Notes: generated by a model not told the origin, from the sequence alone. A stretch of 64,000 nt of DNA from Anniella stebbinsi (GCA_029215795.1 JARDYH010000002.1:8251501-8315500), one strand, 5' to 3'; shown: positions 9,986 to 21,650, counted from the first letter of the stretch. Numbers and translations are program-made.

Positions 9986-10399
9986 TCATCATAGTACCTA
10001 GAGATACAGAAACTTAACAGAAAGGCTGGGAAAGGCTGTTATGGTTAATCCTCTTTAATGATTCCCCTTTCTTTGGGATAATCGTGACAATAGCGATTCA
10101 AACAAGGAAGAGTTCCCCTTTGATCTGCCTTGTGATTGAAAAATGAATGATACCCTCTCCCCTTCTTCAGACGAGCAGCACTATTACTCATGTCATGTCA
10201 TCCGAAAGATCCCAGATAGAAAGGGTCTTGTGCCTTGATGTAACACCTCCCCGCATGAAAAGGAGCCAAAAGAACAGAATGCAACGGGAGAATAAAAAGA
10301 GAAAGAAGTGTAGGGTTATGTGTATGAAGAGGCATTATTTGCTCTCCATTCTGCCCTGAAGTGGGGTGTTGTCAGATCTGGTTAAACGACGTGACGGCT
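9986..10399. other. Unassigned sequence
   Basis: No repeat or exon recognised. A 70-codon frame at 10147-10359 has no supporting splice or protein signal. Confidence 0.45.
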
Positions 10400-10407
10400 T
10401 CCTAGTC

Positions 10408-10737
10408 CAGGGTGACCATCTGGAAAGGAGGACAGGGCTCCTGTATCTTTAACAGTTGTGTAGAAAATGGAATTTCAGCAGGGGTCATTTGTATGCCTGC
10501 TGTACCTGGTGAAATTCCCTCTTCATCACAATAGTTCAAGCAGCAGGAGCCCTGCCTTCTTTTGTATCTGGTCACTCTAGCTATATAGGGTAGGGCTCCT
10601 GCAGCTTTATCTGTTGTGAGGAAGAGGGAATTTCACCAGGTGTTGCATACATACAAATGAAGCCTGCTGAAATTCCCTTTTCTACACAACTGTTAAAGGT
10701 ACAGGAGCCCTGTCCTCCTTTTCATATGGTCACCCTA
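10408..10737 (+). mobile_element. Family A foldback element A3
   Basis: It starts CAGGGTGACC and ends GGTCACCCTA, 330 bp, flanked by a perfect 8-bp duplication TCCTAGTC (10400-10407 and 10738-10745). The centre carries GGTCACTCTAG, an internal near-copy of the terminus, followed by a second half element. Confidence 0.95.
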
Positions 10738-11317
10738 TCCTAGTCTGCTTTCTCTATGTATTATTGACAGTTCACAGCAATGCTTCATGGCTGGTGATCT
10801 TCAGTTATTTAAAGTTTTTTTTTAAAAAAAGCCCAGATCCTGGCACAACTTGGGTGTTTTTTGGGGGGGAGGGTTGTTATTAAGGGCTGTTTCACACAAA
10901 CCTTTAATCACCATGCCCTACTCAGTATTGCCTACTGTAATTAAGTCTTGGTACATGTAACAGAAGCAAAGTCACCCCACCTCATTTATCCTGTGCCAGA
11001 GCAGGTTGCAATGGTAAAATGGAGGAGCAACCCGAGGAAGGATCTTGCCAGTGTGCCCCTGCTGGACTGTGCAAATTCCCGGCCATGCCAAACTTTGATG
11101 CCAGCTGTTGTGATTCCGAGCCCTCCCACCAAGATTCGAGACAATAAAGAGGCCCGCTGTGTAATCCACACAATTTTAATTCCGTAAAACTGAAGGGAAT
11201 GTGAATGCTTTTAGAGCTATCCTCTAAGTTTAAGTAGCCTAACAAAGCAAGGCAGTTGCCTATCAACGAAATGGATGGTTTCTGCCATGCCTGACAGGCT
11301 TTTACCAGACTCCTCCT
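10738..11317. other. Unassigned sequence
   Basis: No clear gene. Overlapping frames on both strands around 10948-11266 cancel each other as evidence. Confidence 0.4.
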
Positions 11318-11810
11318 TCAGGGAGTGTCCTCATGCTGCAACCTCTGCATGTCGCTATTCTGGCGGACCACCTCCCGCCTCCTCCTAACTCTGTGTGCTT
11401 GATCCTGTGGCAGACTCTGGGATCTATCAGTTCTAATGCTCCATCTCCCTCCGACAAAGATTGAGTTCCTGGGTGATGGGGAGATGATCTCTGACCCCAG
11501 GGCGTCCGGTTTGATAAGCTCCTGGGAAGATTCTTCTGTGACTCCTGGAGAATCTTGGCAAATTCCCTCCCCTGTTTCCTGTCTCACTTGGTCTTCTTCT
11601 ACTTCAGCCTCCAAGTCCAATTCACAATCCAAACCAGGAAGCCCAAGCCTCATCCTGACCCCAAACCTTCTTCTGATGTTCACAATTTATGTCCTCACGT
11701 TGCAATATGGGTTGTTCCAGCCAGTCTTCTAGGTCAGCCCATTCCACTCCCTCTCCTCTCCAAGCTTTCTCTCCCCACCCCACAAGAGTCAGTCAGCAGC
11801 TTGTAGGATA
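11318..11810 (-). other. Possible retroelement-derived open frame
   Basis: The minus strand is open for 121 codons (11318-11683) and encodes an acidic and arginine-rich stretch (LDCELDLEAEVEEDQ, later RRRREVVRQ). The plus strand is also open. The acidic, serine-rich style is loosely like that near 14940-15060, which suggests part of a retrotransposon, but I cannot place it in a family. No splice context supports a host exon. Confidence 0.25.
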
Positions 11811-11934
11811 CACTGCAGTTTAAAAGGAATGCAAGGCACAGAGACAGTGCTAGCGATTTTGTAAAACCCATTCCATGTTTCGTGGATTGCCAGGTGCCCT
11901 TTGTTCTGTCACCTGCTCATTGATGGAATCAGAT

Positions 11935-12052
11935 CTTTGCCAATTTACCAAATTTGCACAAATTTGCACTTGCAAAAATGCCTGACATGCTCCACCCCAA
12001 TGTGGATATACATGCTTTTGCCTAGGGGATAAATGTACATTTTTGGCTGGTG

Positions 12053-12091
<39 letters not shown>

Positions 12092-12130
12092 ATTTTCATT
12101 CATATTTTTAATGACCAAATGTGCATACAA
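11935..12130. repeat. Family F-like copy with (TTTC)n insert
   Basis: Words such as AAATTTGCACAAATTTGCAC and GTGCATAC match the dispersed F repeat. A TTTC microsatellite occupies 12053-12091. Confidence 0.5.
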
Positions 12131-12358
12131 TTCCAGAAAGCAAATTGAATAACAATAAATAAAGGCCCACATGTGCACAAAATGTGTGATGCAGGAAAAG
12201 CCATGGATTGGATTCATAGAATTCTGAACTAATTTAATTCTGTTGTGGATTCCTCTCATGCCCCTAGATAGTGTTGGACTTGGTGGGCAGATGAGCTATC
12301 CTTCTTTAAGGGCCGTACAGAAGGAAGGGAGGAAATGTTAATGCTCTTTCTTTCTCAT

Positions 12359-12584
12359 TGGCTGAATTCGGACGACACAATAAGCAACTGGGGGGGAAAA
12401 CAATCGTCAGTTGTATTGACTATCGTGCCGTCCGAATGCTGCCATAGTCAACTCAGTGCTGATCCTAATCCACACCACAGTTGATTATGTATTACCATGT
12501 TGTGTGGGGAGTACCCCTTGGATGAACAACTGTGAGTTCGCTACTCAACCCACCATTGACTATCGTGTTGTCTGAATTCAGCCA
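12359..12584 (+). mobile_element. Family C element C1
   Basis: The 226 bp element starts TGGCTGAATTCGGACGACAC and ends GTTGTCTGAATTCAGCCA, an inverted terminal repeat of about 20 bp. Internal words CAATCGTCAGTTG, CACACCACAGTTGATTA and CCACCATTGACTATCG are shared with copies at 19261, 23805, 33831 and 40709. There is no coding capacity and no convincing target duplication. Confidence 0.9.
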
Positions 12585-12589
12585 TTGTG

Positions 12590-13760
12590 TGTCTAGTCCT
12601 CGTGTTTGCCAAGAAAGCCTTTGGGTATGGATGACGAGAGAATGAAACGAGAGAGATAAAGATCCGCATCCGATCTCGGATGGCAGCTCCTGGATAGAAT
12701 GGTGAGGAAAATTGATCCTAAGTGGCAAAGACACAGTACATCCCTAAACACACACACACTCCAACTGGAGCATAAGCAGATAGAAAACATCTCTGGTACA
12801 AAACAGATCCAGAAAAAAAAAACCTCAAATACAAACCTCAAATACAACCTTTGGTTATGGATTGGAGGTTGTCTGCAGTCTCTGATACATACAGTGCCTT
12901 CCTCTCCCTGCCCCCTTCTCTTTGAGGTGTGTGTGGGGAGGGTGTGTGATTGAAAGGAAGGAAAGGGAAAAATGGGGAGAGAGATTGAGCAAATACACAT
13001 GGATGCCCTTCTTCCCATCCATAAATATTCATGGAGTTCCAAGATGCTGCCACTGTGACACTCTGTGGGCTGGAGCATAGAGCGCACTGCCTGAACTCTC
13101 AGCTCTAATGCATACAGATGAGAACTTCAAAGGGAGGCTGCTGGCAGACTGTGCACTGGGCAGAGGGAATGCACATTTATCCCTCATCAAACAGAGTTCC
13201 ATACCCCGACGATAACTGTGCATTCCACTGGTGGATAATGCAGCCATTGTAAGACAGGCATCTTTCTCCCAGTGAATGGTTTTAGAAAAACATAGACTGC
13301 AGAGTGCAAAAGTTGACGGCCTCCCTGACCACAGCGATTTCCCTCTCGAATGAGAGGCAAATGGGAGTGAAGCAAGCAACCTCAGCTCCCTTTCACTGAG
13401 GTCTTTTCTTTGTGAATTGCAGCAGCTCAGGGATTCGTCTGGGAGGGACGCAGAAAGGGCAACCAAAGTGATGAAGACATTGGGACATCTTCCCCACGAG
13501 GAAAAGGGGAAAAGCACTCTGGATTCCCTGTTGAACACAGGACGGCGTACTTTGAACTAAATATGCCCCGGGTTGGGCTGCAAGAGTGATGTTAACCAGA
13601 TCAACCACCACCACACAGAAATGGAACCCATGGTGGCAGGCTAAAGCACATCAGACTTCTGAGCTTAAAAGAAAGATGAGTAAAGGGATGGAAGACCCGG
13701 GGACCTCCAAGCTGGCTGAGATTTCCCGATCTCCATTTTGAAGCTTGGTTTGCTTTGCTC
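12590..13760. other. Unassigned, mostly unique sequence
   Basis: Several overlapping frames of 60-170 codons occur on the minus strand, but none shows family motifs or paired splice sites that I trust. No repeat family is recognised. Confidence 0.45.
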
Positions 13761-13769
13761 CCATTTTTG

Positions 13770-14095
13770 CTTGTGGCATGCTTTTTTTTTTCATTTTGTT
13801 CCGAATGGAAAAAGTGTGCATTTCAAAGGGGAAGAATGTGCATTTCTGTGCATATTTTTTGAAAGTGTACAATTTCCCCATTGATTAAAGCCTGAGAATG
13901 CATATGTGTGTGTGTAAATTTAAAAGTGCACATTTTTTTAAAAAAAAAACATTTTCTGAACATGATAATAAGTTTGGGAATGTTCAAGCTTGTTGTGAAA
14001 AGAAAAAGAAATGCAGCCACTTTTGCATTTGCGTTCAGGGTTTCAAATGGGGCAAATGAACTAAAACAAAATTCCTGTACATCCCTAGAAGAGAG
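13770..14095 (+). mobile_element. Family F element
   Basis: It contains the F words GTGTGCATTTC, GTGCATTTCTGTGCAT and TTTGCATTTGCG and ends TGTACATCCCTAG. That end is the reverse complement of the TAGGGATGT ends of the hAT-like group. The left terminus is not recognisable. Confidence 0.5.
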
Positions 14096-14279
14096 GTCTA
14101 TGAAATCATACATGAAGCCTTTTCTCCACACAAAAAATGCTAGAATGCGTCCAATGAAACAGAAGGATGGGAGACTGAGGTTAGATAAAAGGAAGTATTT
14201 CTTTCCATAGGGCATAGTAAAGCTGTGGAACTCCCTACCACAAGATGCAGTTTTGGCCTCCAATTTGGATAGCTCAAAA

Positions 14280-14680
14280 GGGCATTTGCAAATTCATGGA
14301 GGATAATGTTATCATAGGGAAATCTGCAACAGAATCAGATGAGTTTGAATTTCTGAGAATCTGACCTGCACATTCTGCAGCAGATTGGCTTTTCCTGACT
14401 TGCATGGATTCTTTGGGTTTGCAGACCATTTTTAAAAAACTTTCTGGAATTCTACACAAATGTAATCATAGACAAATATGTAAAATAAAAATGCACCAGC
14501 TGAAAAAGGGCACTCCCCCATAGGCTAAAGCATGGAAATGCACATTTGGGGGGATCTGCATGTTTTGGGGGATGTGTGTATTTTCACATGTGCAAATTTA
14601 CACAAAAGCAAACGTGTGCATATGTGAATTTACACAAATTCAAGAAACTGGAAAAATAAATACCCAGTTCTGTCAATGAG
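14280..14680. repeat. Family F-related sequence
   Basis: It contains AAATCTGCAACAGAATCAGATGAG (compare 25030-25085) and then GTGCAAATTTACAC and GTGTGCATATGTG phrases. This appears to be an old, diverged dispersed repeat. Confidence 0.4.
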
Positions 14681-14869
14681 CGGATGATGGAATGAAAGGC
14701 ACCTGACAATCAGTGAAATGCAGATGGAACAGATAATACAAAATGGCACATACCTAACGTTTAGTAGTCTTTACATATATAATACGAGTAATTTAAAATA
14801 TTTCTAGGTCACCTTTCAAGGCAGAAGCCCTTCCATTATAGCTGTGTATCAGAGGCAATATGCCTGTCT

Positions 14870-15144
14870 ACCCATTTTACTGGCAAGCAGCAGCAGCAGC
14901 AGGAGAGAGAGATTCACTCATATCCTGCTTGTGGCCTTCCTGGAGTCATATCATGATTAGGCCTCTTCCCCTTAATCTGGGGAAGGAGTTTATGGCGATC
15001 AATCGGAATCAGATTCTGAAGCAGAAGAGACTGTACCAGAAACATACCAGCCTACATGTGAAGTGGGGGAGGTGATTCTCACAGGCTCCTAACCAGTTGG
15101 GGATGAACCTTCACCAGACTTTACCTCTGAAAATGTTAACAACA

Positions 15145-15145
<1 letters not shown>
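14870..15145 (+). other. Possible retroelement remnant
   Basis: A 71-codon open frame (14860-15075) is rich in glutamine and lysine, with an acidic stretch before an L2 tail that interrupts it. I cannot assign it to a family. Confidence 0.2.
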
Positions 15146-15193
<48 letters not shown>

Positions 15194-15325
15194 TCTTGCC
15201 CGCCTTTCCCTCTGGATCGAGGCGGGGAACAACATCAAATATAAAATATATAAAACTGATTAAAAACACGTAAAACTAATACATTATTAAAATACCAACA
15301 AAACTCTTAAAATTCAACTGGGTAG
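15146..15325 (-). mobile_element. L2 LINE 3' tail with (ATT)n
   Basis: The minus strand reads AATAAA-type DNA ending in the L2 3' motif (complement of CTGGATCGAGGCGGGGAACAAC) and an (AAT)n tail, here seen as (ATT)n at 15146-15194. The same motif occurs at 37530, 37800, 46260 and 61390. Only the 3' untranslated end remains. Confidence 0.75.
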
Positions 15326-16620
15326 GTCTGTGGGAAATCTGGTTTCTTCAGAGGGATGCACTTCAAGGCTAGCTGATAATAGAGTCCGCTGCAGACTGAA
15401 ATGGGCAGAGCTAAAGGAAGGCGAGAGGAGATCGGCCTGGCTAGCTTCTCACCAAAGGCTTCTTCAGAGCCAGCCTCCATGAAGTTAAAGCATTCTGGAA
15501 AGAGGCTTTCCCTTTTTCTTGAAAGGACAATTGTCTTGCTTAGTTTGCATAGTTTTGCCTAGAGGAAAGTTCCTGGAGGTTGGACTCTCTTCAGGTAGGA
15601 AGGGATGTTTATTGCCTGAATGAAGCTTTGTGGATTACGTGGCAGATCTCTTTATTGTCTCCCAATAAGGCGGGAGGTTTTTGGGAAACATGACAGGTCA
15701 TATGTTGGCCACTGTGGGTAACAAGATGTTGGATGGGATGAGTCTTTGATCTGATTTGGCGGGGCTTTTCATACATTCCACATTCTCTGCTACCCTGAAT
15801 CCCTTCAATGGGAAGTCATACACGTTCTAATATTCCTAGAGATACCAAGTGGCAAATAGCTTCTCTCTTTCGTAGGCATCAACCTCTCCAATGAAATAAA
15901 GATGGGTTTGCTGTTCTCATTTCGATTGACTCTGGGAAGCCGACTGATTGTATTTTTGTCTAATTTGTGGGGCTATCCAGGACAGTATTGCTGTGTTATA
16001 TTGTTCTATTACTTTGTAAAGTGCACTGGGGCTGTATGGGAATTACGCTTAAATGATTTGTTAATATTGCAAGTACAAAAGAAAATGAGAAGAAGGGAAC
16101 CTTTGCCAGGCTTGCAAAGCTATAAATTCTGTACTGTTCAGGAGAGATAAAACGATGTTGCGCAAAGCATTTTGAAAAGGGCAGGGGAAAGCTTTATGGT
16201 GTAAACACATTAAATGCATCCCTACATTTTAAACAAAAGCAAAAGTTTGAAAATGCCAATGCTACTACATTAAAACCCTACTCCATTCACACTCCTGGGG
16301 AATTACCTCCAAGATTTTGTAACTGATTAGAGACAGTCAGAGGCCTGGTTTACGCTTGCAGAAGTGAATGGTCCATCACGGACAAAACTTTACCATCGTC
16401 TCAGTCTTTATCAAAGGGGCATGTAATTCTACACGTGAAAAAGTAACAAGCATAAAATCATCTATCGCTGACCTCTACCACCTGAGCAGGAGGTATAAGA
16501 ATGGAAATGACATTGTGTGGGCAAACAAAATCAAATATCTACATATGTAGCGGGGAAATCCTTTGATAAGGAAATTCTGAAACAAAATCGTGTTAAGTAC
16601 CTCTTGCTTCCGTCTTTGGT
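15326..16620. other. Unassigned sequence
   Basis: No repeat family or exon is recognised. An 82-codon frame at 15902-16150 (MGLLFSFRLTLGSRLIVFLS) is hydrophobic at its start but has no other support. Confidence 0.4.
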
Positions 16621-16626
16621 TAAGAG

Positions 16627-17143
16627 TAGGACTGCACACTGCCTCAGGTCTGAATCCAGAATCTGTGCCAAAGCAAGCTGATTCAGCCCACATCAGCCCA
16701 AATGCGTAGTGGTACCAGATTGGGACAAGGCATCCCAAAGTGGATTGGAATGGATCCAAAAGCTTCACGGTGCATCAGCCCAATTTAGGACAGTGGTGTG
16801 TTGCTGTCCTTGCCCACCAAGAGGCCAATCAGGAATCCAATTGGATTCCTCACTCACCCCCTCCCTCCCTCCCTCCCTCCCACTCCCACTCCCACTCCCA
16901 CTCCCACTCTCTCCCAGCTCACCCCCAGAACTTGGATTTACTGACCCCACCACCCACGGGACATACCTTAGTTGTGCATCCTCAACTAGAGCAGTCATTT
17001 TACATGAAGTTGAGGCTCTGCGGTTTTCCTAGCTCTACGTTTGCATTTCAGTCCAATCCTGAGTTGAATCAGGGCTGATTTGGAGCTCCTGAATCAGCCC
17101 CCAAAATGAGTTGGGGGATGGGAGGAGGCTGTGAACAGCCCTA
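16627..17143. mobile_element. hAT-like element, TAGGACTGCACAC ends
   Basis: The left end TAGGACTGCACAC and right end CTGTGAACAGCCCTA are near-complementary and match the TAGGGCTGTGCAC elements at 27297 and 63117. Subterminal DNA repeats AATCAGCCC/GGGCTGAT several times on both sides, a layout like the GATCGG runs of its relatives. Flanking 8-mers (GTTAAGAG, AATGTTCC) do not match, so a target duplication is not supported. A TCCC/CACTCC low-complexity run (16856-16915) fills the centre. Confidence 0.6.
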
Positions 17144-17164
17144 AATGTTCCAGACTAGGTAAGT

Positions 17165-17295
17165 ATAATAAATCTGTTTCAGTTCATTTCTCACCAGAAT
17201 TTTTCCAAGTTGCACCTCCTAGAATTGAATATGGATCCAAACACAATCATGTGGTTGATGTCTGGGCATTTCTGAGCTTGTGATCCAATCTGAGG
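17165..17295 (+). repeat. Dispersed repeat shared with 41895-42012
   Basis: It shares CACCAGAATTTTTCC, GTTGCACCTCCTAGA, a GGA..CAAACACAATC phrase and ATTTCTGAGCTTG with the later copy. It belongs to the F-like set. Confidence 0.6.
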
Positions 17296-17304
17296 AATAA
17301 ATGC

Positions 17305-17625
17305 ACCTGTAACCTCCAAGTTAGATTACTGCAATGCACTCTACGTGGGGCTGCCTTTGAAGATGGTTCAGAAGCTGCAGCTTGTGCAAAATGCAGCAGC
17401 CAGATTAATAACGAGGACCAGGAGTTTCAAACATATAAGACCGACTCTGGCCCATTTGCATGGGCTGCCTGCATATTTCCGAGCCTGATTCCAGGTGCTG
17501 GTTTTAACCTATAAAGCCTTACATGGTTTGGGACCACAGTACCTGATGGAACGCCTATCCCTATATGAACCTATCCATACACTACGCTCAACATCTAAGG
17601 TCCTCCTCTGTGTACCTTCTCCTGG
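17305..17625 (+). pseudogene. L2 LINE reverse transcriptase C-terminal remnant
   Basis: One frame reads LDYCNALYVGLP, then KLQLVQNAAARLITRTRS, LAHLHGLPAYFRA and, after a stop, FQVLVLTYKALHGLGPQYL. That is the hallmark end of the L2-type LINE polymerase after the reverse transcriptase palm (LDYCN..Y.GLP and LQ.VQNAAARL motifs). The full protein is about 1000 residues; only about 100 codons remain, broken by one stop. No 3' tail follows, and a family E fragment starts just downstream. Confidence 0.85.
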
Positions 17626-17647
17626 CACCACATTCATACCATTTCCA

Positions 17648-17756
17648 TAGTGTTATATCATGCTTGGTGTAGTTGGTGTAGATGTCTCATGGGCCCCAAA
17701 AGTTGTCAGTGCACTTCAAAACCACTATAAAGCAGCAGTGTAGATCCAGCCTTAGT
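17648..17756. mobile_element. Family E fragment
   Basis: It shares CTTGGTGTAG, TTGTCAGTGCACTTCAA and ACCACTATAAAGCAGCAGTG with the E copies at 49225-49352 and 63102-63909. Confidence 0.65.
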
Positions 17757-17865
17757 CATACCTAGAGTAGAGCATTGAAATCAATTAAATAAGTTAGTCA
17801 GGACTAGGTTAAGTCCTACTGATTCCAGTGTATCTGCTTTAAGCAGAATTCAGTCTGGATCGTCA

Positions 17866-18078
17866 TAGTTAGAGTGTTGGGCTGGGACCCAGGGAACCTC
17901 GGTCCTCATCCCCATTGAGTGACCTTGGACCAGTCACTGACTCTCAGCTTCACCTGTCTCATAGGGCTGTTGTAAGTCTAAAAGGGAGAGGAGAAGGATT
18001 ATGTACACTGCCTTAGGCTCTTTGGGGAAAGATGAGAAATAAATGTAACAGATAAAATAACAAAAAATAAATAAATTC
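17866..18078 (+). mobile_element. tRNA-derived SINE, Sauria-like
   Basis: The start TTAGAGTGTTGGGCTGGGACC is a decayed tRNA-like A-box region, followed by CCTCGGTCCTCATCCCC in the B-box position. The body phrases GTGACCTTGGACCAGTCACTG and CTCATAGGGCTGTTGTAAG match the common lizard SINE body as I know it. It ends in an A/T-rich (AAAT)n tail. The tRNA part is not a functional tRNA gene. Confidence 0.65.
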
Positions 18079-18085
18079 ACCGATC

Positions 18086-18280
18086 CTGTTCAGATGACAT
18101 GCGAAGCCACAGTGGTTAAGAATGATGGCGTAGCATGTCATATGAACCATGATTTAGCATATTGTGTGAACCATTCCTAACCATGGTGACTACATAACCA
18201 TGGTTTAAACATGCTGACTTAAACATTTGCTGAAAACAGGTTATTGGTCTAACCATGGCTTAACTTGTCATCTGAACAGT
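18086..18280. mobile_element. Family H palindromic element
   Basis: Inverted ends CTGTTCAGATGACATG and TTGTCATCTGAACAG flank about 195 bp with repeated AACCATGG words. Non-coding. No target duplication is seen. Confidence 0.7.
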
Positions 18281-18400
18281 CCCACGAGGTCCTGTGTAGA
18301 TTCCCCACCTATGCGTAGGTGGGGAAGGGGGAGGGGAAAGTGTGATTGTGACCCAGGTGTCATGACCTGCCTGCTCTGCCTTCCCTAGGGAATATGTGCA

Positions 18401-18979
18401 TAGGGGCATATCCACACGAGCCATTTATCCTGTGGTCAGCACGAGGTTGTCCCTGTGAATCCAAATGATGCACAGGGGATCAACTGGGGATGAACACTCA
18501 CTTTCCCTGGGATAAAATGGATTATTTTTATCATGATTTTTCCCATAATCCCAGGACAGCCCAAAGGACCGCGGGTGGTGTGGCATGTGTGCCCAGGTCC
18601 CCCCTCCTCCCTGTGAGTAGGGCCTCAGCAAACAGGCACGGAGCTGTGCGGTGGGGTTCCGTGCCCATCAGGGGTGGGGGGTAGCAGTTTCACCATCTCT
18701 GGAATGGTTGCCGGTGCTTTTCAGTGCCAAGTCTTGTTTGTTTGTTTATTTGTTTGTTTAGTACTTACATTTTGCACAGGATCAGGGCTAAAGCAATTGC
18801 ATGACCAGCTCCTGCATAAAAAAAAGGGAAAAAAAACCAACACACAATGCACCAGAATGTCCCTCTTTACTTCCGGATGTCACGCAGGCGTGTGCACCCT
18901 GGGGGACAATCCTGGAAACAGTAAAGCCAAGGATCCTCCCACTCCCTCCTGGAAGACTCATAGGTGTAGATGAACCCTA
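18401..18979 (+). mobile_element. Family B element, uninterrupted
   Basis: Ends TAGGGGCATATCCACAC and GTGTAGATGAACCCTA are inverted repeats. The body has TGCACAGGGGATC, TCCCTGGGATAAAATGG, GTCCCAGGAC-like words, GTGAGTAGGGCC and the centre TTTGTTTATTTG. It is 579 bp with no coding potential. This copy defines the order of family B segments used to read the broken copies. Confidence 0.8.
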
Positions 18980-19260
18980 AGAAAAATAAAAGGAAGTCCT
19001 AATAGGATTCCTCTAGTGGGTATATGCATATCAGAGATATCCACAATGCATCCAAATGAGTTTGGATTTCTATGAAAGTTAAAATCAGATTTTGCTAAAC
19101 GAGAAGGTAACGGAATGAAAGATGCCAGATAATCAGAGAAATAGTGGATACTGCATTTCCCTTGTTTTTACTGGCTTTTATGTGTGTGCGTATCCCCCCT
19201 CTGCTTCGTGCAACACCTATTGCTTACTTTTAGTTGCTGGGTTGTTCCTTTTTGACTCAT

Positions 19261-19487
19261 TGGCTGAATTCGGATGACACAATAAGCAACTGGGGGGAGG
19301 GAACAATCGTCAGTTGTATTGACTATCGTGTCATCCGAATGCTGCCATAGTCAACTCAGCGCTGATCCTAATCCACACCACAGTTGATTAATTATTGCCA
19401 TGTTGTGTGGGGAGTGCCCCCTAGATGAGCAACTGTAAAGTTGATTATTACTCCACCATTGACTATCATGTTGTCCGAATTCAGCCA
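19261..19487 (+). mobile_element. Family C element C2
   Basis: The 227 bp copy has ends TGGCTGAATTCGGATGACAC and TTGTCCGAATTCAGCCA and the same internal words as C1, in full length. Confidence 0.9.
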
Positions 19488-19489
19488 TT

Positions 19490-20280
19490 GCCAATGCCTG
19501 GCTGTACTCAGAAGCACTTAAAAACTGTTCTCCTAAGCTACCGCATAGCTCCTTATGTTATTTGTAGAGGATCTTAATGATTTCCTTTGCACTCCTCCGG
19601 ATACAAATGCCTGTATTAACAACAGCAAGGGCAGAAACATCTCTTAATGTGGCCAACTCATCAAGGTGGTGAATCCTTAAGAATGGCTAAATAAGGCATT
19701 TAAAATCATGGAGAAATGCCACCTGACAAAAAAGGGTTCTTTATTTCCACTTTTACCCACTACCTTCTTGAGCCCTCTGCTGAATTACCAGGTGGGAATC
19801 ATGCATGAAATACGATTCTATTTAGTTTAATGGCACATAGAACATGAATGGGTACATTCAGTGTATTATCTTAGCTCTGCAAAACTCCATAATATTTAAT
19901 GCAATGGGAATCAGTACAATGCCAAACACCAATGAATGGGGAAAGACGGCCCTCCCTTGCTTTCTCCTCATTATCAGCCAAGTAGTAAATCCCTCCCAAA
20001 ATGGCTCCGGTTGTTCTCATTTCCAAAGTTCAGTGTATGTAAGAAAGAGAACAACAAAGTTTGCACTTAGTTGTTGGATCTTCCCTCTGGTACTACTGAA
20101 TATGTTGTTTAAATGCATTCCAAAACCCATCTTCCTTCCATTTGGCAGTGGCAGAAAACACACACAATAGATTCATGTCTATAATTGTAGAGTGCCCACC
20201 CTCAGCTAAAAAGGCAGTGGATTGCATTTAGAAAGCCCTTCTTTCAATCCCTCGTATCACCAGCCAAAGAATCTCAGCAG
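19490..20280. other. Unassigned sequence
   Basis: No exon or repeat is recognised. The 108-codon frame at 19844-20170 has no splice sites or family motifs I can support. Confidence 0.4.
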
Positions 20281-20282
20281 CC

Positions 20283-20600
20283 CTTTCTACACCATAGGGG
20301 TGTAGAGGGCGGGGAGTGGGCGATCCTGGAAGTAGCCACTTCTGGGTTTGTTGCTGTCATGTGCATGACAGCCCAAGCTGCTCCCAAGCCATCGCAAGTC
20401 GTGTCCACCATTCCCCCCTATCCACGGAGAGTGCATGAGTGCTCCTCCGAAAAGGTAAGTTTTTTAAAAAAAAAAATGGGTGGGGGACCACCCCTCTCCC
20501 TGCCCTCCCAGGGGTGGTGAAACTGGTACGTCACCTTGGTGGGCAAGGCCATGCAGAGGGGGGCCCAGTGGGGCCAGTTGGCTCAGGGCCCATGATTATG
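20283..20600 (-). mobile_element. Family B fragment (inverted)
   Basis: It starts CCCTTTCTACACCATAGGGG, the family B terminus, followed by GATCCTGGAAGTA, a CACCATT..CC phrase and GAGTGCATGAGTGCTC. The other end is lost where unrelated sequence and then the LTR-like element begin. Confidence 0.65.
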
Positions 20601-20791
20601 AGGGGGCACTCCAACGAGGAGGTCCCCCCTTACGCTACTGCTTCCGTAGCATAAGTGGCCCATTGAGAAGCGAGGAGCCCGCTTTGCGGAAACAGCGCAG
20701 AAGCCATCCGTGGTGAATACCACGGTCAGACTGCAAGCTCCAGAGGGCCATATGTTGGATGCAGGGCAGGGATATATGTGCCTTGAGGTGT

Positions 20792-21545
20792 TGTAGAAAT
20801 GACATTTTCCCGCCCCGCTTGCTGGGCGGGGAGAGGAGGTTGCGGGCGGAGATGGGGTGAGGAGACGTGGGACCCCGCAGTTGGTGGGCTCCTGGTGGCG
20901 CCACTGGGGAGAGGAGGGGTCTCAGGCTATTTAAGCCAAAGAGACCCCTCCAAACCTCCACAGTTTGCTGCTCGGCTCCCTCCCGCCCTCCCCTGTTGTC
21001 AGTGTGGGTTCGCTGGTCGTCCTTTGGAGGCCAAGTAGGAATTTTTTGCTCACAATTCAATTAGGTTGTGAGTTTTTTCGCCTACTTCACACTGCAAAAG
21101 CAGGATGGGTGCTAATCAGGTTAATTGGCTACTTGGTCACTTTGGCGGTAGGTGCGGGCATTGCTTAATTTTGTTAATGGTGAGCATTCACTGGCACTGT
21201 TCGGGTGATTGGTAAAGCCTGAGGCCAACCACTGAGAGCCCTGTGGCATCAGTTGGGGGGATAGGGCTTACCTCTGGGGTCAACCCTTCTCGTCTACTCG
21301 GAGCCCTGCGGCACGAGGGGAGACGACACCGGCTGACCTCCCACCTCGTATCGAGGGAGCTCGGAGGGCGGCAAAAATGCAGGCGCCGCTTCCCGGGCTG
21401 TGAATGCCTCGCCCGATCCCCATAATGGCCTAGTTGGCCATAGCTAATGCCCGCTTAGGTTCTCCTCCCCCTTTTGCTTAACTGCTGAACAATAAAGTGG
21501 CCCATGTTTAAATCCCAATTTTGGTGTCGTCTCTTCATTTCTCAT
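20792..21545 (+). mobile_element. LTR-like sequence with TATA and polyA signals
   Basis: It begins TGTAGAAATGAC, has TATTTAA at 20928-20934 in GC-rich DNA, and AATAAA at 21491-21496 followed by GTGTCGTCTC. This order of promoter, transcript start region and polyadenylation signal is what a solo LTR shows. Its body aligns by eye with 7560-8092 plus 9590-9800. No internal retroviral genes follow on either side. The 3' terminus and a target duplication could not be fixed. Confidence 0.55.
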
Positions 21546-21564
21546 CTCTCGCCTCGCAAAGGCT

Positions 21565-21650
21565 TAATATGAAGGTGTGATGTAGAACGGACATGTTGGT
21601 GGGCATGCCCCCTTGGGGCGGCCATGTTGTCCTCCTTTTTTGAAATGGGG
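21565..21650. repeat. Family J repeat, single core
   Basis: It carries GGTGGGCATGCCCCCTTGGGG once, with the same flanking words as 6523-6640. Confidence 0.65.

Noticed and set aside
12593..13538. Long overlapping minus-strand frames of 164 and 169 codons
   Set aside because: No recognisable domain, no consistent splice sites and competing plus-strand frames. Expected by chance in low-stop sequence of this length.
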